Program-made: the position numbers and the translations under genes | DNA from: Ciona intestinalis | Lineage: Eukaryota; Chordata; Ascidiacea; Phlebobranchia; Cionidae | Reading direction: 5' to 3' | NCBI RefSeq assembly: GCF_000224145.3 | Contig: NW_004190438.2 | Span: forward strand, 62,001-126,000 | DNA: 64,000 nucleotides | The notes under the pieces: generated by a model | What the model was told of the DNA's origin: nothing | Databases searched by the model: none | What the model saw: only the letters and a program-made list of their open reading frames with translations | Shown: positions 26,901 through 38,000 of the stretch, piece after piece | Position numbering within the stretch: the stretch's first letter is position 1 | Layout: each line of letters opens with the position of its first letter

Positions 26901-28313
26901 CACCAACACAATTAATAAAACAGATAAAACGCAAAAGCGATTGTACTAACATATCATCACATTGCAGCCTAGGAATAAGAATCATACAGACTGATCCAAT
27001 CGGTAGAACAAACTAAAATTCGGCATCCAATGTTCGTTGCTTGTATATTATTGTATATACGCATATTAACAAAGAGAATCCGGAAAACCGAACCTTTGGT
27101 GTTTAGAGTGAGCCAAATTGAATTTATAAGATGGTACAACTTTTACTAATGAGAATCCTATGGCAGCCACGTACTCAACCATTTCTTACTTTTAAATCTT
27201 GTGCTAGTTCTTTTCTCTTCGTATTACATTGCTCATGCTCACATTTACATACCATTTCATCAACCTGTCATAGAAATCATTATTAACTAATGAGTCGGAT
27301 GTAATTATGATTAAGCCATACTAAACTTACAGTTGAATTATTTGCACTATACTCATTAGACAGCATGCTTAGTCCTTGATCAAAGGAGGTAGATGATAAT
27401 GAGGATTCTTCTGAATCTTCTTCTTTATCCGTCGTCATATTTGTTATAACTGATTCCGTTTCATCATCGGTTGAAAATGTATTAAACACAAGAGAGGCAG
27501 ATGCAAGTTGATGTTTCCTATCCTGCACTGTTTGAGTTTGCTGCAAATTATACACTTCGTGTTCAACATTTTGATTACTGTTGGCCAAATGCTCAATCCC
27601 CATGTTTGCAGTAGAAGTGTTGACAGCTACAGTTTGTGGGAAATTGGAACAGGTGGTTGCCATGTTGATACCAACCCCTGGGAAATGTGGTAACATTAAA
27701 GAATTAAAACTTGCATCTGTGTGGAAAGAATCAACATCTGAAACAAAACAACCTTCCATTGAATCATCTTGTCCAACATTGGATGAGGAAACAGAATCGA
27801 AAGAAACAGTATGTTTTCTCTTAACTTCATTATTGAAAAGATTGCTTGGTTTAAGTTTATTGTTGCTATCCACGCCATATAACTTTGCTGCATGGGTTGG
27901 TGTTAGCAAGGTTGCTCTTCCATCAACAGTGCGATGTTTTCCAAGACTACAAACTCCGGTGCCTCCAGCTGAATGCAATGCATCACGTTGTGTTAACTTT
28001 TTTTTTGAATGTAAGTTGTTTGATTTAATTCGGGTTGTTGGTTCATGGCTACTCACACTTGAACTAGAAGGACTCCTTATTACAACCAATTTTCTGTACA
28101 ATTAATAAAAATTAGGAGTATATAAATATATAAGCATTTAATATATCTATTTATTTTCACACTGGATTATTCAATCAAGTATGAAAATTTCAAAGATTTT
28201 CATTACCTGGAAGAAATAGGTATCAACAGAGCACCATCTTTATGTAGGGGTAAATCAGAAATTCCATTATCCAGTTTTTCTTCGGGAATATTATTTGTCA
28301 GATTATTTTTCAT
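17971..28313 (-). CDS. Large coiled-coil protein, ~1,400 residues, centrosomal/ciliary-like
   Basis: About 20 exons. The first is 28313-28207 (ATG at 28313), followed by 28093-27331, 27265-27191, about 25710-25534, 25436-25250, 25180-24990, 24770-24545, 23860-23722, 23120-23008, 22573-22470, 22390-22195, 22093-21812, 21380-21236, 20880-20735, 20527-20355, 20019-19245, 19034-18870, 18670-18510 and 18410-18325. The last ends at a TGA at 17971-17973. The first ~290 residues are Ser/Thr/Asn-rich and look disordered. From about residue 315 onward the exons are nearly pure heptad-type Glu/Lys/Leu/Gln sequence. A less ordered stretch encoded by 20019-19245 carries two STQT motifs (DVSTQTSC and SVSTQTNE), which fit the dynein light chain LC8-binding consensus. 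No enzymatic motif is visible. I cannot assign an orthologue; long coiled coils are easily confused. A MITE lies in the intron at 22766-22967. Confidence 0.8.
22766..22967 (-). mobile_element. MITE family A copy
   Basis: ATAGTAGGTTGGGGGAAG start, CCCCCACCCTACTGTA end, reverse interior. Lies in an intron of the coiled-coil gene. Confidence 0.85.
24786..24842. repeat. (TA)n microsatellite, interrupted
   Basis: Three TA runs separated by short spacers in an intron of the coiled-coil gene. Confidence 0.85.
25960..26035 (-). mobile_element. tRNA-like SINE head fragment
   Basis: The minus strand shows a tRNA-like arrangement (CAGCTCAGTGCGTTG ... GTGGGTTTGAGCTG). No SINE body follows. It lies in an intron of the coiled-coil gene. 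The anticodon arm is poor, so I do not call a tRNA gene. Confidence 0.45.
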
Positions 28314-28561
28314 TTATGTTTACAAACTGTACAGCATAATTAAATATTCAAAATGAGAAATTACCTGTAAACAAATTGTAAATAAAATGCTATAGAGACA
28401 TTAGATATAGAAAAATAGAGCCCTGTTTCAGAACAGTCATTCTTTTACCAAGTAACATAAAGCCATAAACAATACATAATGTTTTAATTATAAAATATTT
28501 TTAGTTTAAAAAACATGTAAGTGCATGGCATATTACTTTATACTACCAACATAAATTAAAC

Positions 28562-29527
28562 TTAAAAAAGAGTTTTATTTATAGTTTTTGGTTTTTTTTT
28601 GCTTAACAAAGATCTCTGTGTTTTTTCGTTACAAATATTTACTGATGCTTCCTTTTGTGACAACTTGGATATATTTGGTATTTTAGATGAACTTGGTTGT
28701 AATTCATTATCGGAATCATAATTTATATGGCCACTCTTCTCAGTGCTTTTTTCTATGCGGCGTTTATTGTTTATCACTTTAACAGGTGACTTATCTACCG
28801 CTGCTACCACAGCAATGTTTCCTTTAGAGGGTGATTCACATCTTGTTGAAACATCATTTGATTTACGATGCTCTGACGACATAATTAACTGATTGTTAAA
28901 TGCTGAACCTGCAACAGCTGTGAGAGCATTCTCAGACAAAACCGTGACATAATCTTTCATTTGACAAATTTTTAAACCAAATTTTTGCTTACAAAATTTA
29001 TCTGTCTTCATAGTGAACTTTGATTGAACTCCCTCATTTTCCGCATATTCTTCTAATTCTACATCTTTTTCATGCAAGAGATTCTTGAGTGCCTCATTTT
29101 CCAAAACAAGCCGTGCAACTGTAATTACCAGTGGTTCAATTAATGTGCTTCTTATTAATCCAGATTGATCTCTTACACATTTGAACACCCAAGTGAAGGG
29201 CATTTCATGAAACAGGTTATTTAAATTTAAATGCATACCCCCAGTAACAGGTGTGAAAGAAAAGTTTTGATTTAAATCATCGTTGAGGCTCTGTTCAATG
29301 TGGCTGATAATGCTCTTAACTGGAGCTTCAAGTCGATTGTTAAGATTCCTACATCGCACTTTTATTTCTTCAAATGTTAAAACTTCAATAAAAATGGCTT
29401 CTGCATTAGTTATCACTAGTAAGTAGTCATTGGGACGTTGAACAAACTTTTTCAGAAATATTAAATGACTTTCTGTGCCATGACATCTTAATGTGGACCA
29501 CAGTTTCAAAGATAGGTTTTCATCCAT
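28562..29527 (-). CDS. NHEJ1: NHEJ1/XLF-like non-homologous end-joining factor, single exon
   Basis: One uninterrupted frame of 322 codons runs from ATG at 29527 to the stop at 28562. The frame extends upstream only through a TTG, so 29527 is the first ATG. The N-terminal ~135 residues resemble the XLF head domain: a run ending RNLNNRLEAPV, then LFHEMPFTWVFKC, where vertebrate XLF has LPFYWNFHC. The next helix (LRS-like LIEPL... NEALKNLLHEKDVELEEY) matches the start of the XLF coiled-coil stalk. The C-terminal third is Ser/Lys-rich and disordered. It ends in a basic patch followed by a Phe at the extreme C-terminus, as in the Ku-binding motif of vertebrate XLF (about 299 residues). XLF bridges DNA ends with XRCC4-ligase IV in the nucleus. 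Its stop is 249 bp from the ATG of the next gene on the same strand. Lack of introns is unusual beside its neighbours. Confidence 0.85.
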   Translation of the reverse strand: MDENLSLKLWSTLRCHGTESHLIFLKKFVQRPNDYLLVITNAEAIFIEVLTFEEIKVRCRNLNNRLEAPVKSIISHIEQSLNDDLNQNFSFTPVTGGMHLNLNNLFHEMPFTWVFKCVRDQSGLIRSTLIEPLVITVARLVLENEALKNLLHEKDVELEEYAENEGVQSKFTMKTDKFCKQKFGLKICQMKDYVTVLSENALTAVAGSAFNNQLIMSSEHRKSNDVSTRCESPSKGNIAVVAAVDKSPVKVINNKRRIEKSTEKSGHINYDSDNELQPSSSKIPNISKLSQKEASVNICNEKTQRSLLSKKKPKTINKTLF

Positions 29528-30129
29528 ATTATTTGTTGTTCCCACAATACACAACAATACATTGGTTGCTTCCCTTCACAAATAAAACAACCTGTGCAAA
29601 CCAGACCAAACAACTATCACCTTAAAACCTACCAAATGCATAATTTATAGCGACCCATGCAATGTTTCATACAGTGGCGGTATAATTGGCTGTTAAGCCT
29701 GTTAGCTAAACCCCCCTGTGCTTATTAGAAATAAACACAATTAGAAGAACTTCATACTGTGTTAGACTCTAAATTGATCTCGGGTTGGGAATTAGTGGAT
29801 GAAACTTAACTGATCATTTTCATCCTTACACCATACAATCACTACAAGACAACACTTAGTAACTTACTGTGAAATATGACGTCACCTACTATTCGATACA
29901 CCAAAAATGAAACATTGTATTTTACAACAAGATAGCGAAGCTCTAATAAGTGAGCACGTATAACACTGATTAGCATAATAGTTATTAACCCTGCAGCATA
30001 TGTTGAATTATAAATGTACACTAGCTAACCTTGTTGTCGTTTAAATACGTTCGTTTTTGTGAATTTCGACAAACTATAAACAGGCAGTAATTCGGTAATG
30101 TTAGAAGTTAGAATTAATTATATGTTGTT

Positions 30130-30240
30130 TCTGGCGCTAGCGCTAGAAACTCGTCGTTGCTACCATTATGGGCGTATGTGTCCTTGTGCAAAACACGTAA
30201 CAACAATTGCTCCAACCCAGTGGATTGTCCAAATAAGAAC
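30130..30240 (+). mobile_element. SINE body fragment
   Basis: Shares CTACCATTATGGGCGTATG and CAATTGCTCCAACCCAGTGG with the other SINE copies; in the plus orientation and lacking head and tail. Confidence 0.6.
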
Positions 30241-30499
30241 AACTGATCGACAAAAAATGATCTGTATGACCACTTACGTGCTTAAAAATAGGCGGGAGTG
30301 CGTGTTTAATATAAAAATTTGTCATAATTAAACTCAAGTCTTAAATATAAATATAAAAAGTTGTATTTCAAAAATTGTAATTGTATTTAAGCCAAGAACG
30401 GTCTGTATATCAATAATGTAAATAATGTCAGTGCCCCTATAACGATTAACGGCGGTGACGGGAAGGTCTACCCTGCCCTTAACGTGGTGGCTTGGTAAT

Positions 30500-31390
30500 T
30501 TTCTTGTCCCATTTGGTAGTAAACAAAAAACATAGTAGGTGGGGGAAGATAAGACACTTTGTCAGACACAACATTTTTTAATTTTCTTTTCACAGACCCC
30601 TATTTAATGATAATCAAAAAATGTTACGGAATTACTCGAGAGTATTATCACGACTTAATAAATCGCGCACCAAAGCCGATTACAGTTATTAAATATTTAA
30701 AAAGTATGTTAAATAAAAACAGTATTTTTGAACAGGTAAAAAAATGCCAAATAGTAAAGTGTAAATTTTGAATGTTCGGTAAATCATAGTAAAGCTAATA
30801 ATTTTTTGTAGTTTGCGAGTGTGAACGTTTAAACTAGTTTTATAAGTTCCAAAAAATTCCCCCACGTTTTAGTTTTGTATGTTTTTAATCCAAACTTGGA
30901 AAGGTTTGCCTTTTAAAAAAAAGGGTTGCTTTTTGAATTATTTAAGGTATAATAGTTCTAATTCGTGGTATTACTCAAAAATCGTCATGTATTTCAATTT
31001 TGGAAATATAAGGCAATGTAATCGTCATCCCATCTTTCCCCAATCTACTATATCATTAAACCGCGACCGCATGTGTCCACAGACCGTTATTTGATTAAAA
31101 CACAATCAGAATATTTGAATACTATGTGTTAAAGATTTCCCATCTTACCCACCCTATTGACTATTAAATGAGACGAGAAAATAAAATAAAATAAAATATG
31201 TCTTATCTTTCCCTATTATATATTATCGTGTTATTATATTACTTTATCATATTTAATGAACCCCTGAGGTATAAATTTTTGGATAAAAAACAAACCCTTC
31301 AATGTTTGGCAATAAAAACCTACACAACTATGAAGTGGGGAAAGACGGGACAAAAAAGAAAAATATGTATAGTAATGGTATTTTGCCACT
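30500..31390. mobile_element. Mosaic of degenerate MITE A and B fragments
   Basis: Family A ends and blocks occur at about 30510-30560 and 31075-31165. Family B blocks occur at about 30840-31055 and 31200-31350. They appear nested and truncated. Confidence 0.55.
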
Positions 31391-31758
31391 TGTAGTTTAC
31401 CCACCGAGTTTAACAGCCTGTGCTACTTTCTGTGCCATGTAAACTTTGGGTAAACAAGAGATTAAAGATCTAATCGGAGTTTTTCCTCACCGAGCTAAAT
31501 AAACCACAATTAAATTCAACTATAAACCATTGTATAAGATCTCTACCACACAAACGGCTGCTTAGGATTTTGGAATTCGGCGCTTTTTGCGCCGCTGGTA
31601 ATTACCGCAGTTTTGTTGGTTTGCCTTAAAAGCTTTCAAGTTACTTACTTGTATTTCAGTTGGATAGCTGTGCTTGGGTTGAATTTAAGATTTAAGTTGT
31701 ATTTAGGTTGCCACGTTTAATTTATTTTGGTCGCCACATTTATTTTGGTCGTCACAGA

Positions 31759-32860
31759 ATGAATATGGAATTGCTTGTGTTGGGATTAATATTATCATTT
31801 GTTGCTGGTAAGTTGTTTTAATTTACAAACGTTCGATGTATAGACGAATAAATGTTTTGGATTTGGGGTTTCTTGCTGAACGCAATCTGTTTTAGGTCAA
31901 CCGTCCGAAGGCACGGAACCTAACACTTGGCCATGTTCGGATGGAGTGAACTCTATCAATATAGATTTCTTGTGTGATGGAAGAAATGACTGTCCGGATT
32001 TATCAGATGAAGACGAGTTCAACTGTGGTTAGTATTATAACAATCATATTGCACAGTGATATGAAGTAGATGGGCTACCGTTAGCACCTAAACCCCTTAT
32101 TTCCATCGTGTTTTGAATATTTTACACTTTATCGCAGGAAACACGTGTGAATTCACTTGCCATTCTGACAAGAAGTGTGCGTTTAGTTACCAACTATGCG
32201 ATGGTTTTCCTGACTGCAGTGATTGGTCTGATGAATCTGAATGCCCTGTAAGGCGACTATCACGTTTGTTTGGTCAAAAATTAACCGATGACTTCATTAT
32301 ATTTTTTATTAAAGGAAACCGCATGTGATGGGTTTACATGTGTCGACTCTGGGCGTTGTATAAGCCATCGAGATGTGTGTGATCGGTATAGCGACTGTAG
32401 TGACAGTTCCGACGAGAAAGATTGTTTTAAAGTGACAACCACCACAGCCCACGCTACAACTACAACAACGGTTCAACCCCCAACCACCATGGCGAGCATT
32501 AACATTCCGCGAAAGTGCAAGAAAAATCCGAGCAAATCGAAGTGTCGTTTATTTTGGGAAATTCTTGCAACAAAACTCACAAAAAGATTCATACGAAAGT
32601 GCGTCAAGAAACCAAAGTCGAAAAAGTGCAAAAAATGGCGGCCGGTACTTGAAATAAAGCAGCTTGCATCACCTTACGACTTCGTACCACCAAAGTGCAA
32701 GAAGAATCCAGGTTTAGGCAAGTGTCAATCATTCCTCGTTCACATTGCGAAACAACTTCCAAATAAGTTTGTCGCCAAATGTAATGCCAAGCCCAACAAA
32801 CCAAAATGCAGGAAGTTCCGTGTCGTATTAAACCTTGTTCCAACATTTGTTGAAAACTAG
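31759..32860 (+). CDS. Secreted protein: three LDL-receptor class A modules plus cationic C-x8-C tail
   Basis: Four exons (31759-31807, 31896-32027, 32138-32247, 32315-32860) join in phase to give about 278 residues. The first exon is a signal peptide (MNMELLVLGLILSFVAG). Exons 2, 3 and the start of exon 4 each encode one LDLa module ending in the calcium-binding acidic pattern (CDGRNDCPDLSDED, CDGFPDCSDWSDES, CDRYSDCSDSSDEK). A Thr-rich linker, probably O-glycosylated, follows. The last ~115 residues are strongly basic and contain four C-x8-C units, three with KP or NP inside, arranged as two ~56-residue repeats. LDLa modules bind calcium and cationic partners. I do not recognise the tail. 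No transmembrane segment is visible, so secretion is likely. A possible polyadenylation signal AATAAA lies near 32938. Confidence 0.85.
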
Positions 32861-32981
32861 TGGTCAAGCATAACATTAATTGGTTTTGGTTTATATTGTA
32901 ACCGACCTTTTCATCTTCGATCTTGTGCGCACAAAACAATAAATTTATTTTTTTTCGTACCGGAAGTTTGATGAAAAAGTT

Positions 32982-33178
32982 ATATAGTATGGTGGGGGAA
33001 GATGGGACACCTTTAGCACATAATATCAAACTATCCTGACGGTGTTTTAAACAATTAAAACGGTCTATCGGAGTCGTGAGAATATAGTTTCGTAATTATT
33101 TGAATGTTTTTTGTTTACTACTAAATGGGTCGGAAAAATCGAGTTAAAAGGTGTCCCATCTTTCCCCACACAACTGTA
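32982..33178 (+). mobile_element. MITE family A copy
   Basis: TATAGTATGGTGGGGGAAG start and forward interior; the right end is partly eroded. Just downstream of the LDLa gene. Confidence 0.85.
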
Positions 33179-33374
33179 ACAATTCTGTATGGCAAAAAAA
33201 CTACGACTGAGAAAGAAATTGTAAAGACGATTCGCCTGAATTTTAGGGCCTCTCATTTAATAGATATATATCAGAGAGTGGTATTCTAGAACACGTCTGC
33301 ATACTACTATAATAAGTTTATATACTATTATTCTGCTTGATGGTACCCACTTGATGATACACAAAACCGAATGT

Positions 33375-33553
33375 TATAGTAGGGTGGGGGGAGATGGGAC
33401 AACTTTTCATTCGATTTTCTTGCTCCATTTGCTATTAAATAAAGTTTTATCAAATATCTTCACAATTCCTATTGGCCATGGGTAATTGCTTAAAACACGA
33501 TCAGTATATTTGGATATCATGTGCCAAAGATGTCCCATCTTATCTACTATTAC
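33375..33553 (-). mobile_element. MITE family A copy
   Basis: TATAGTAGGGTGGGGGGAGA start, reverse interior, shortened right end (CATCTTATCTACTATTA). Confidence 0.82.
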
Positions 33554-33728
33554 ATTATAAAAGAAGATAACTGTTAAGTATTAAAATTCGGTTTTGCACG
33601 AATATAACATAATCCATCATCGTGAGTTTAATAAAATGAACTAAAATTCGTTTAAGTTTTATGAGTATGCCTGAGATATATGTACATGAGACATATAAGT
33701 AGGGAAGTCAATAGGCTTAAATTTGGGG

Positions 33729-33920
33729 TATAGTAGGGTGGGGGAAGATAGGACAGATTTTTTTCTTTTTTGTAGCATTTGGTGGGAAACAAAGAAAATT
33801 CAAAGAATTATGAAACCCTAACCTACGACTCCTGTAGACCGTTGTTAACTTTTTAAAACGAGATCAGGATATTTAAATACTGTGTGCCAAAGGTCTTCCC
33901 CCCCCCCACCCTACTATATA
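33729..33920 (-). mobile_element. MITE family A copy
   Basis: TATAGTAGGGTGGGGGAAG start and a C-run followed by ACCCTACTATATA at the right. Reverse interior. Confidence 0.85.
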
Positions 33921-35048
33921 TATAATAAGACTAAAAATATTGTTTTAAAATTATAGATGTATATGTACGTCGCAAAAAAAAACTAGCAGAAAGCGTTAAT
34001 TTGTTTGTTTGTTTTCTTGGGAGGAGTTTGTTGTCAAACTTTGAAATAATTGTTTGTAAGTTAATAAGCTAATATATATATATGAAAAATATAATCGGAA
34101 TTCAGTCACATGCACTTGGAGAGGAAATATGAGTGGCTTGGTCGAAATATAAGGTAGCAATGCCCAATTTGTTAAAAAAATTTCATTTTTATTCTATTTT
34201 TTTGGTAATATAAGTCTAAATAGATTTGTAGCACAGTTCGTATACATGCGTTTATATACGGACACTTATAGTGGAATCTCGTTTAACGTTTTTGTCACCA
34301 CTCTGCACTTACGCGAAAGTGTGGTTCAATGTCCCCCTCGTGCTGGGGCCCTGCTGTTTGCAATGATCAAATGCATGGTACCAAGAAGTCGAATACATTC
34401 ACGAATTTCTAATTCTCTTTTACCAAAGTGTTTATACTTTCATAACGAAAAAATATTTCCTACATTGTATTCTTAACGTAGCCAGAGGTCAATCTTATAT
34501 TAAAAAGTTGGTGTGATTTTAAAATTAACCTACAAAAATAATTAAACATTCGACTTTTATTAATGTATTACGTCAAAATTAGATATCATTACTCATTAGG
34601 TTTTATAACGACTGTGGTTAACTTATAAGGCCCATAAGGTAATCACATAAATAAACATTGTGGTTTTCATTTCAATGGTGGCAAGCATGGCAAATAGACA
34701 CCAATAAAATGTTTATACAATACAAGCAACACTTGTTTACACATTATCTGTAAATTGAAGCGAGCAGGCATTAGCAGCTGCATTTATTAAATTTAGACTT
34801 TTCGTTTTTTAACTTATAATACAAATTTGATCACTGACTATTGAGTGCACAGAAAGAAATGACATCAACACTGAAATATTTAAGATACAAAGTTATGTCA
34901 GTTATTATTTACATATGGAGAGCTTTATTTATAATCTGGATTTTGTGCAAAACATTGAAGTTTAAAGCCGCTCTGAAGAAAGTGAGTTTCAGTTATATTT
35001 TAATTTCATGGATTGAATTATTCATGGTGTGTATGCAATTATTGATCA

Positions 35049-38000
35049 TCATTTAGCGAGGAGCCTCTCAGTGTCAGTAGTATTAGTAAGAATGTGCGAC
35101 TCCCTGTTGACAGGGTTTGTTAATTTCTGTACTGCTGGTTCATACCCGTGTTCAAATATTCCAATTATGTTGGACACATGACCAGCAGTAGGAAGTTTCT
35201 CGTACTTGGGCATTCCAATCAACAACCTTTGCTGCCTTGATGTAGATGACGAACGTGATCGATTTCTTGCGGGAATATCATTTCTACTTTGCTTATTATC
35301 TTCTTTTTGAAATGTTCTTTGTCTATTTGGGATTTTTTCTGGTTCGTGACTTTTTCTTCTTGATTGATAAGTTTGACTGTTTAACATTTCATCAGCCGTA
35401 CGTACAGTTAAATCAAAGCCACTATCAGATAACTTAGTAAAACATGCTTGATCATGCTCTAGTTCCCGTTCAGCTTGGCTTACTTCAAATAAGGCGGCAT
35501 TTAAATCACGATCAACCTGTTTAAAAGTAAACAATGACATTTATTGGGATTAAATCAAGATATAGTTACCTGTTCTTTTGCTTTTTCCATGCGTTTATTA
35601 ATAATAACAGCACTGTTGTTTTGCAGAGGGACGAGATTATCTTGTTTGATATGTTCTTCACTGTTGTTACATACATTTATTTGTTCTTGTGTTGTTGTAT
35701 GATGGATAGGTAGCCATGTAGCTGTTATGTTGTCATACTCTCCATGTGACTTGCTCTTATTTCTCGGAGATCTTCCCTTTCTCGCTTGTTCCATGTATGG
35801 TTCTCTGTTGCTATTATTATTTGACCCAAGGGTAGGATCCGAAATCAATGTTTTATGTTCTTCAACCTGCATTGGTACCTTTGAACTTGTACTTCCTCTT
35901 ACATTTTCGTCAGTCAAGTGTTTTGACTCATCATCCGATGATGAAAGGTCAAGTCTGTTGTTCAATGAACTCATGGAACCATTCACTTGTGAAAAAGAAG
36001 TATTTCTATAAAATCCTATTTTTTACATCACAAAAATATTCAAACCTTACCTTTTGAATCTTGTTTAAAAAACTTTTTGAAAACTGACTGAGAAAGTGTT
36101 GGACTTGGTCTCTCAGATAAATCAGTTTGATCATTCAAACTCCAATTATCTTTATTTTGCATTCCATCTTTTAGATCATAGCTTGTAGTAACCTGCATAA
36201 AGTAGCTGTTTTGTGTATGTATGTTTAAAAATATATAAGTTATGGGGAATATAATAAAAATGAATAAAAATAAGTAACTAGTTCACCTCATTATCATTTA
36301 ATGTATTTTGATGATGAACAGACGGATCAACGGCTGTTACTCGAGCTCGGAACCTTTCTGGATCAAATTCCTTAAAATGGTGAAAACATTGTTAAGTTTA
36401 AAAAGATCAATCATACACACCACAAATGCTAACCATTAAAACTTTATAAATTTAAACAAGATTTATTTAAGTTTTTGTTTCACAAAAAGTGAAGCTGCAA
36501 ACATAATTAAATTTGTATGTAAAGGTAAAAAATGCCCCTTTTTAACAATATGATTGCTGTTGCCAAATATTTGTGTTATCTTATAATATCTTAATAATGT
36601 GTTAAAACTGTGGCCAACTGTTGACATATCGTATTGATTTTAAACCTTTCTGTCCGAGTTGCTTCGGTGATGATTATGTGATGAATCCATCATCATGTTG
36701 CTTTGTACGGATGATTCTTCTACTGTTGATCTAATTCATCATAAAACTTCAATAAACAATTTGTACAAAAAAAAACAAATCTATTATCTTTAATAGTCAC
36801 CTTGAATTAAGTTGGTCAGTTGTATTATAATAAGCAGATGGAAAGGGAATATTCTTAGGTGGAGGAGCTTCTGTGTCTTCCGAAAGAGCGATTCCCAACT
36901 CCATTTCATCAAACGAATCATGCTGAACAAAGTTAAAACATAGAAACTGTTATTAAAACAATATTAATAAAATCATATTTATCATGTGGTGGAGCAACTG
37001 GGCAGTTTTTTATACAGAAGGAATGCAACTTAGTTAACTATTCTGCCTAGGGACATGTATTTCCAGTATTTCCACAATAGCACCACCAAGCATTGAACCT
37101 AGCTCCAGTATCACATGGTTATTGGTTACAAAGTATTCTTACAACTGACTCCGTTAGATGGATTCCTGTTGCATACTTTGCATGGTGGCTTTATACACCT
37201 GATATCTGTACTTTGTTCCTTGTAGTTAATTCGTTCAAACCAACAGCTTAACTTACATGTAATAAATGCGTCACAGGTTGTGTATGTCCATTCTCCTGCA
37301 CTCTAACAACGACCATGCTGGCTGATGTAGCTCTTTTCTTGACTGAGGTTTTTTCCATGGTGTAATGTGAAAGGTCTGTTACTTGATAATCAAGATATCT
37401 GCATAATTTGTTCATTACATTACAAATTCATCGGCATTTAGCATATTTTAATAACACATATTGCCAGCAAATTAGGTATTTAAACAAAGAATATTGTCCG
37501 TTGATAAAAAGCAGCTCAGTAAAAAATCAATGTATTTGAATTTACTTTACATCACCTAAGAAGGAAGTTGTAGAATGAATATTAGATTTGGAACAACTGA
37601 ACTTGGTACATTATTAATTACTGTACATAGTAATAATATATCCATATACATTACCAGAATTATGTTAAATAGACTTACTTCGGTGATTCAGAAACACAAA
37701 AAGCAGATGAGCAGTTATTGATGCAGCCTTCATCAAATGGGTTAAGTCCATTCTGAAACTTGCCCGTCACCTATAAATTGTACAAATGCATTTCAGTTTA
37801 TTTGATATTTTTAATGCTCCTTTTACTTTATTTGACTACCATTAGGCTTTCCAGTCAAAAGCAATAAATGTTTAATTGGCTGCAAATCAAGTTTTACCAG
37901 AAATATTCTTAAAATTCAAGGTTATAATAAATATAACTCACTTGCTCGTTGGTTGTTCGTCCACGTACAACAAGAGTGATGTGAAAGACAGTCAAACCAA

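Larger units (their letters stand above)
29528..31758. other. Intergenic region between divergent genes, filled with repeat fragments
   Basis: The region separates NHEJ1 (-) from the LDLa gene (+). It contains a dispersed repeat in minus orientation at about 29925-30000, a SINE fragment in plus orientation at 30130-30240, and degenerate MITE fragments at 30500-31390. I see no supported coding exon. The promoters of both genes must lie here, but no element stood out. Confidence 0.5.
32861..35048. other. Intergenic region with three MITE copies
   Basis: Holds MITE copies at 32982-33178, 33375-33553 and 33729-33920 and a short TA-rich run near 34070-34083. Short open frames here (for example 34246-34476 and 34841-35056) show no family motif and I do not support them as genes. 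Confidence 0.6.

Noticed and set aside
27581..28105. Plus-strand frame of 174 codons
   Set aside because: Exactly antisense to the second exon of the coiled-coil gene, which has clean splice sites and phase.
28440..28480. Possible second X-box upstream of the coiled-coil gene (TTTACCAAGTAAC)
   Set aside because: One half-site departs from consensus at key positions; likely chance.
34246..35056. Short plus-strand frames, one membrane-helix-like
   Set aside because: AT-rich DNA gives hydrophobic chance frames; no motif, no conserved context.
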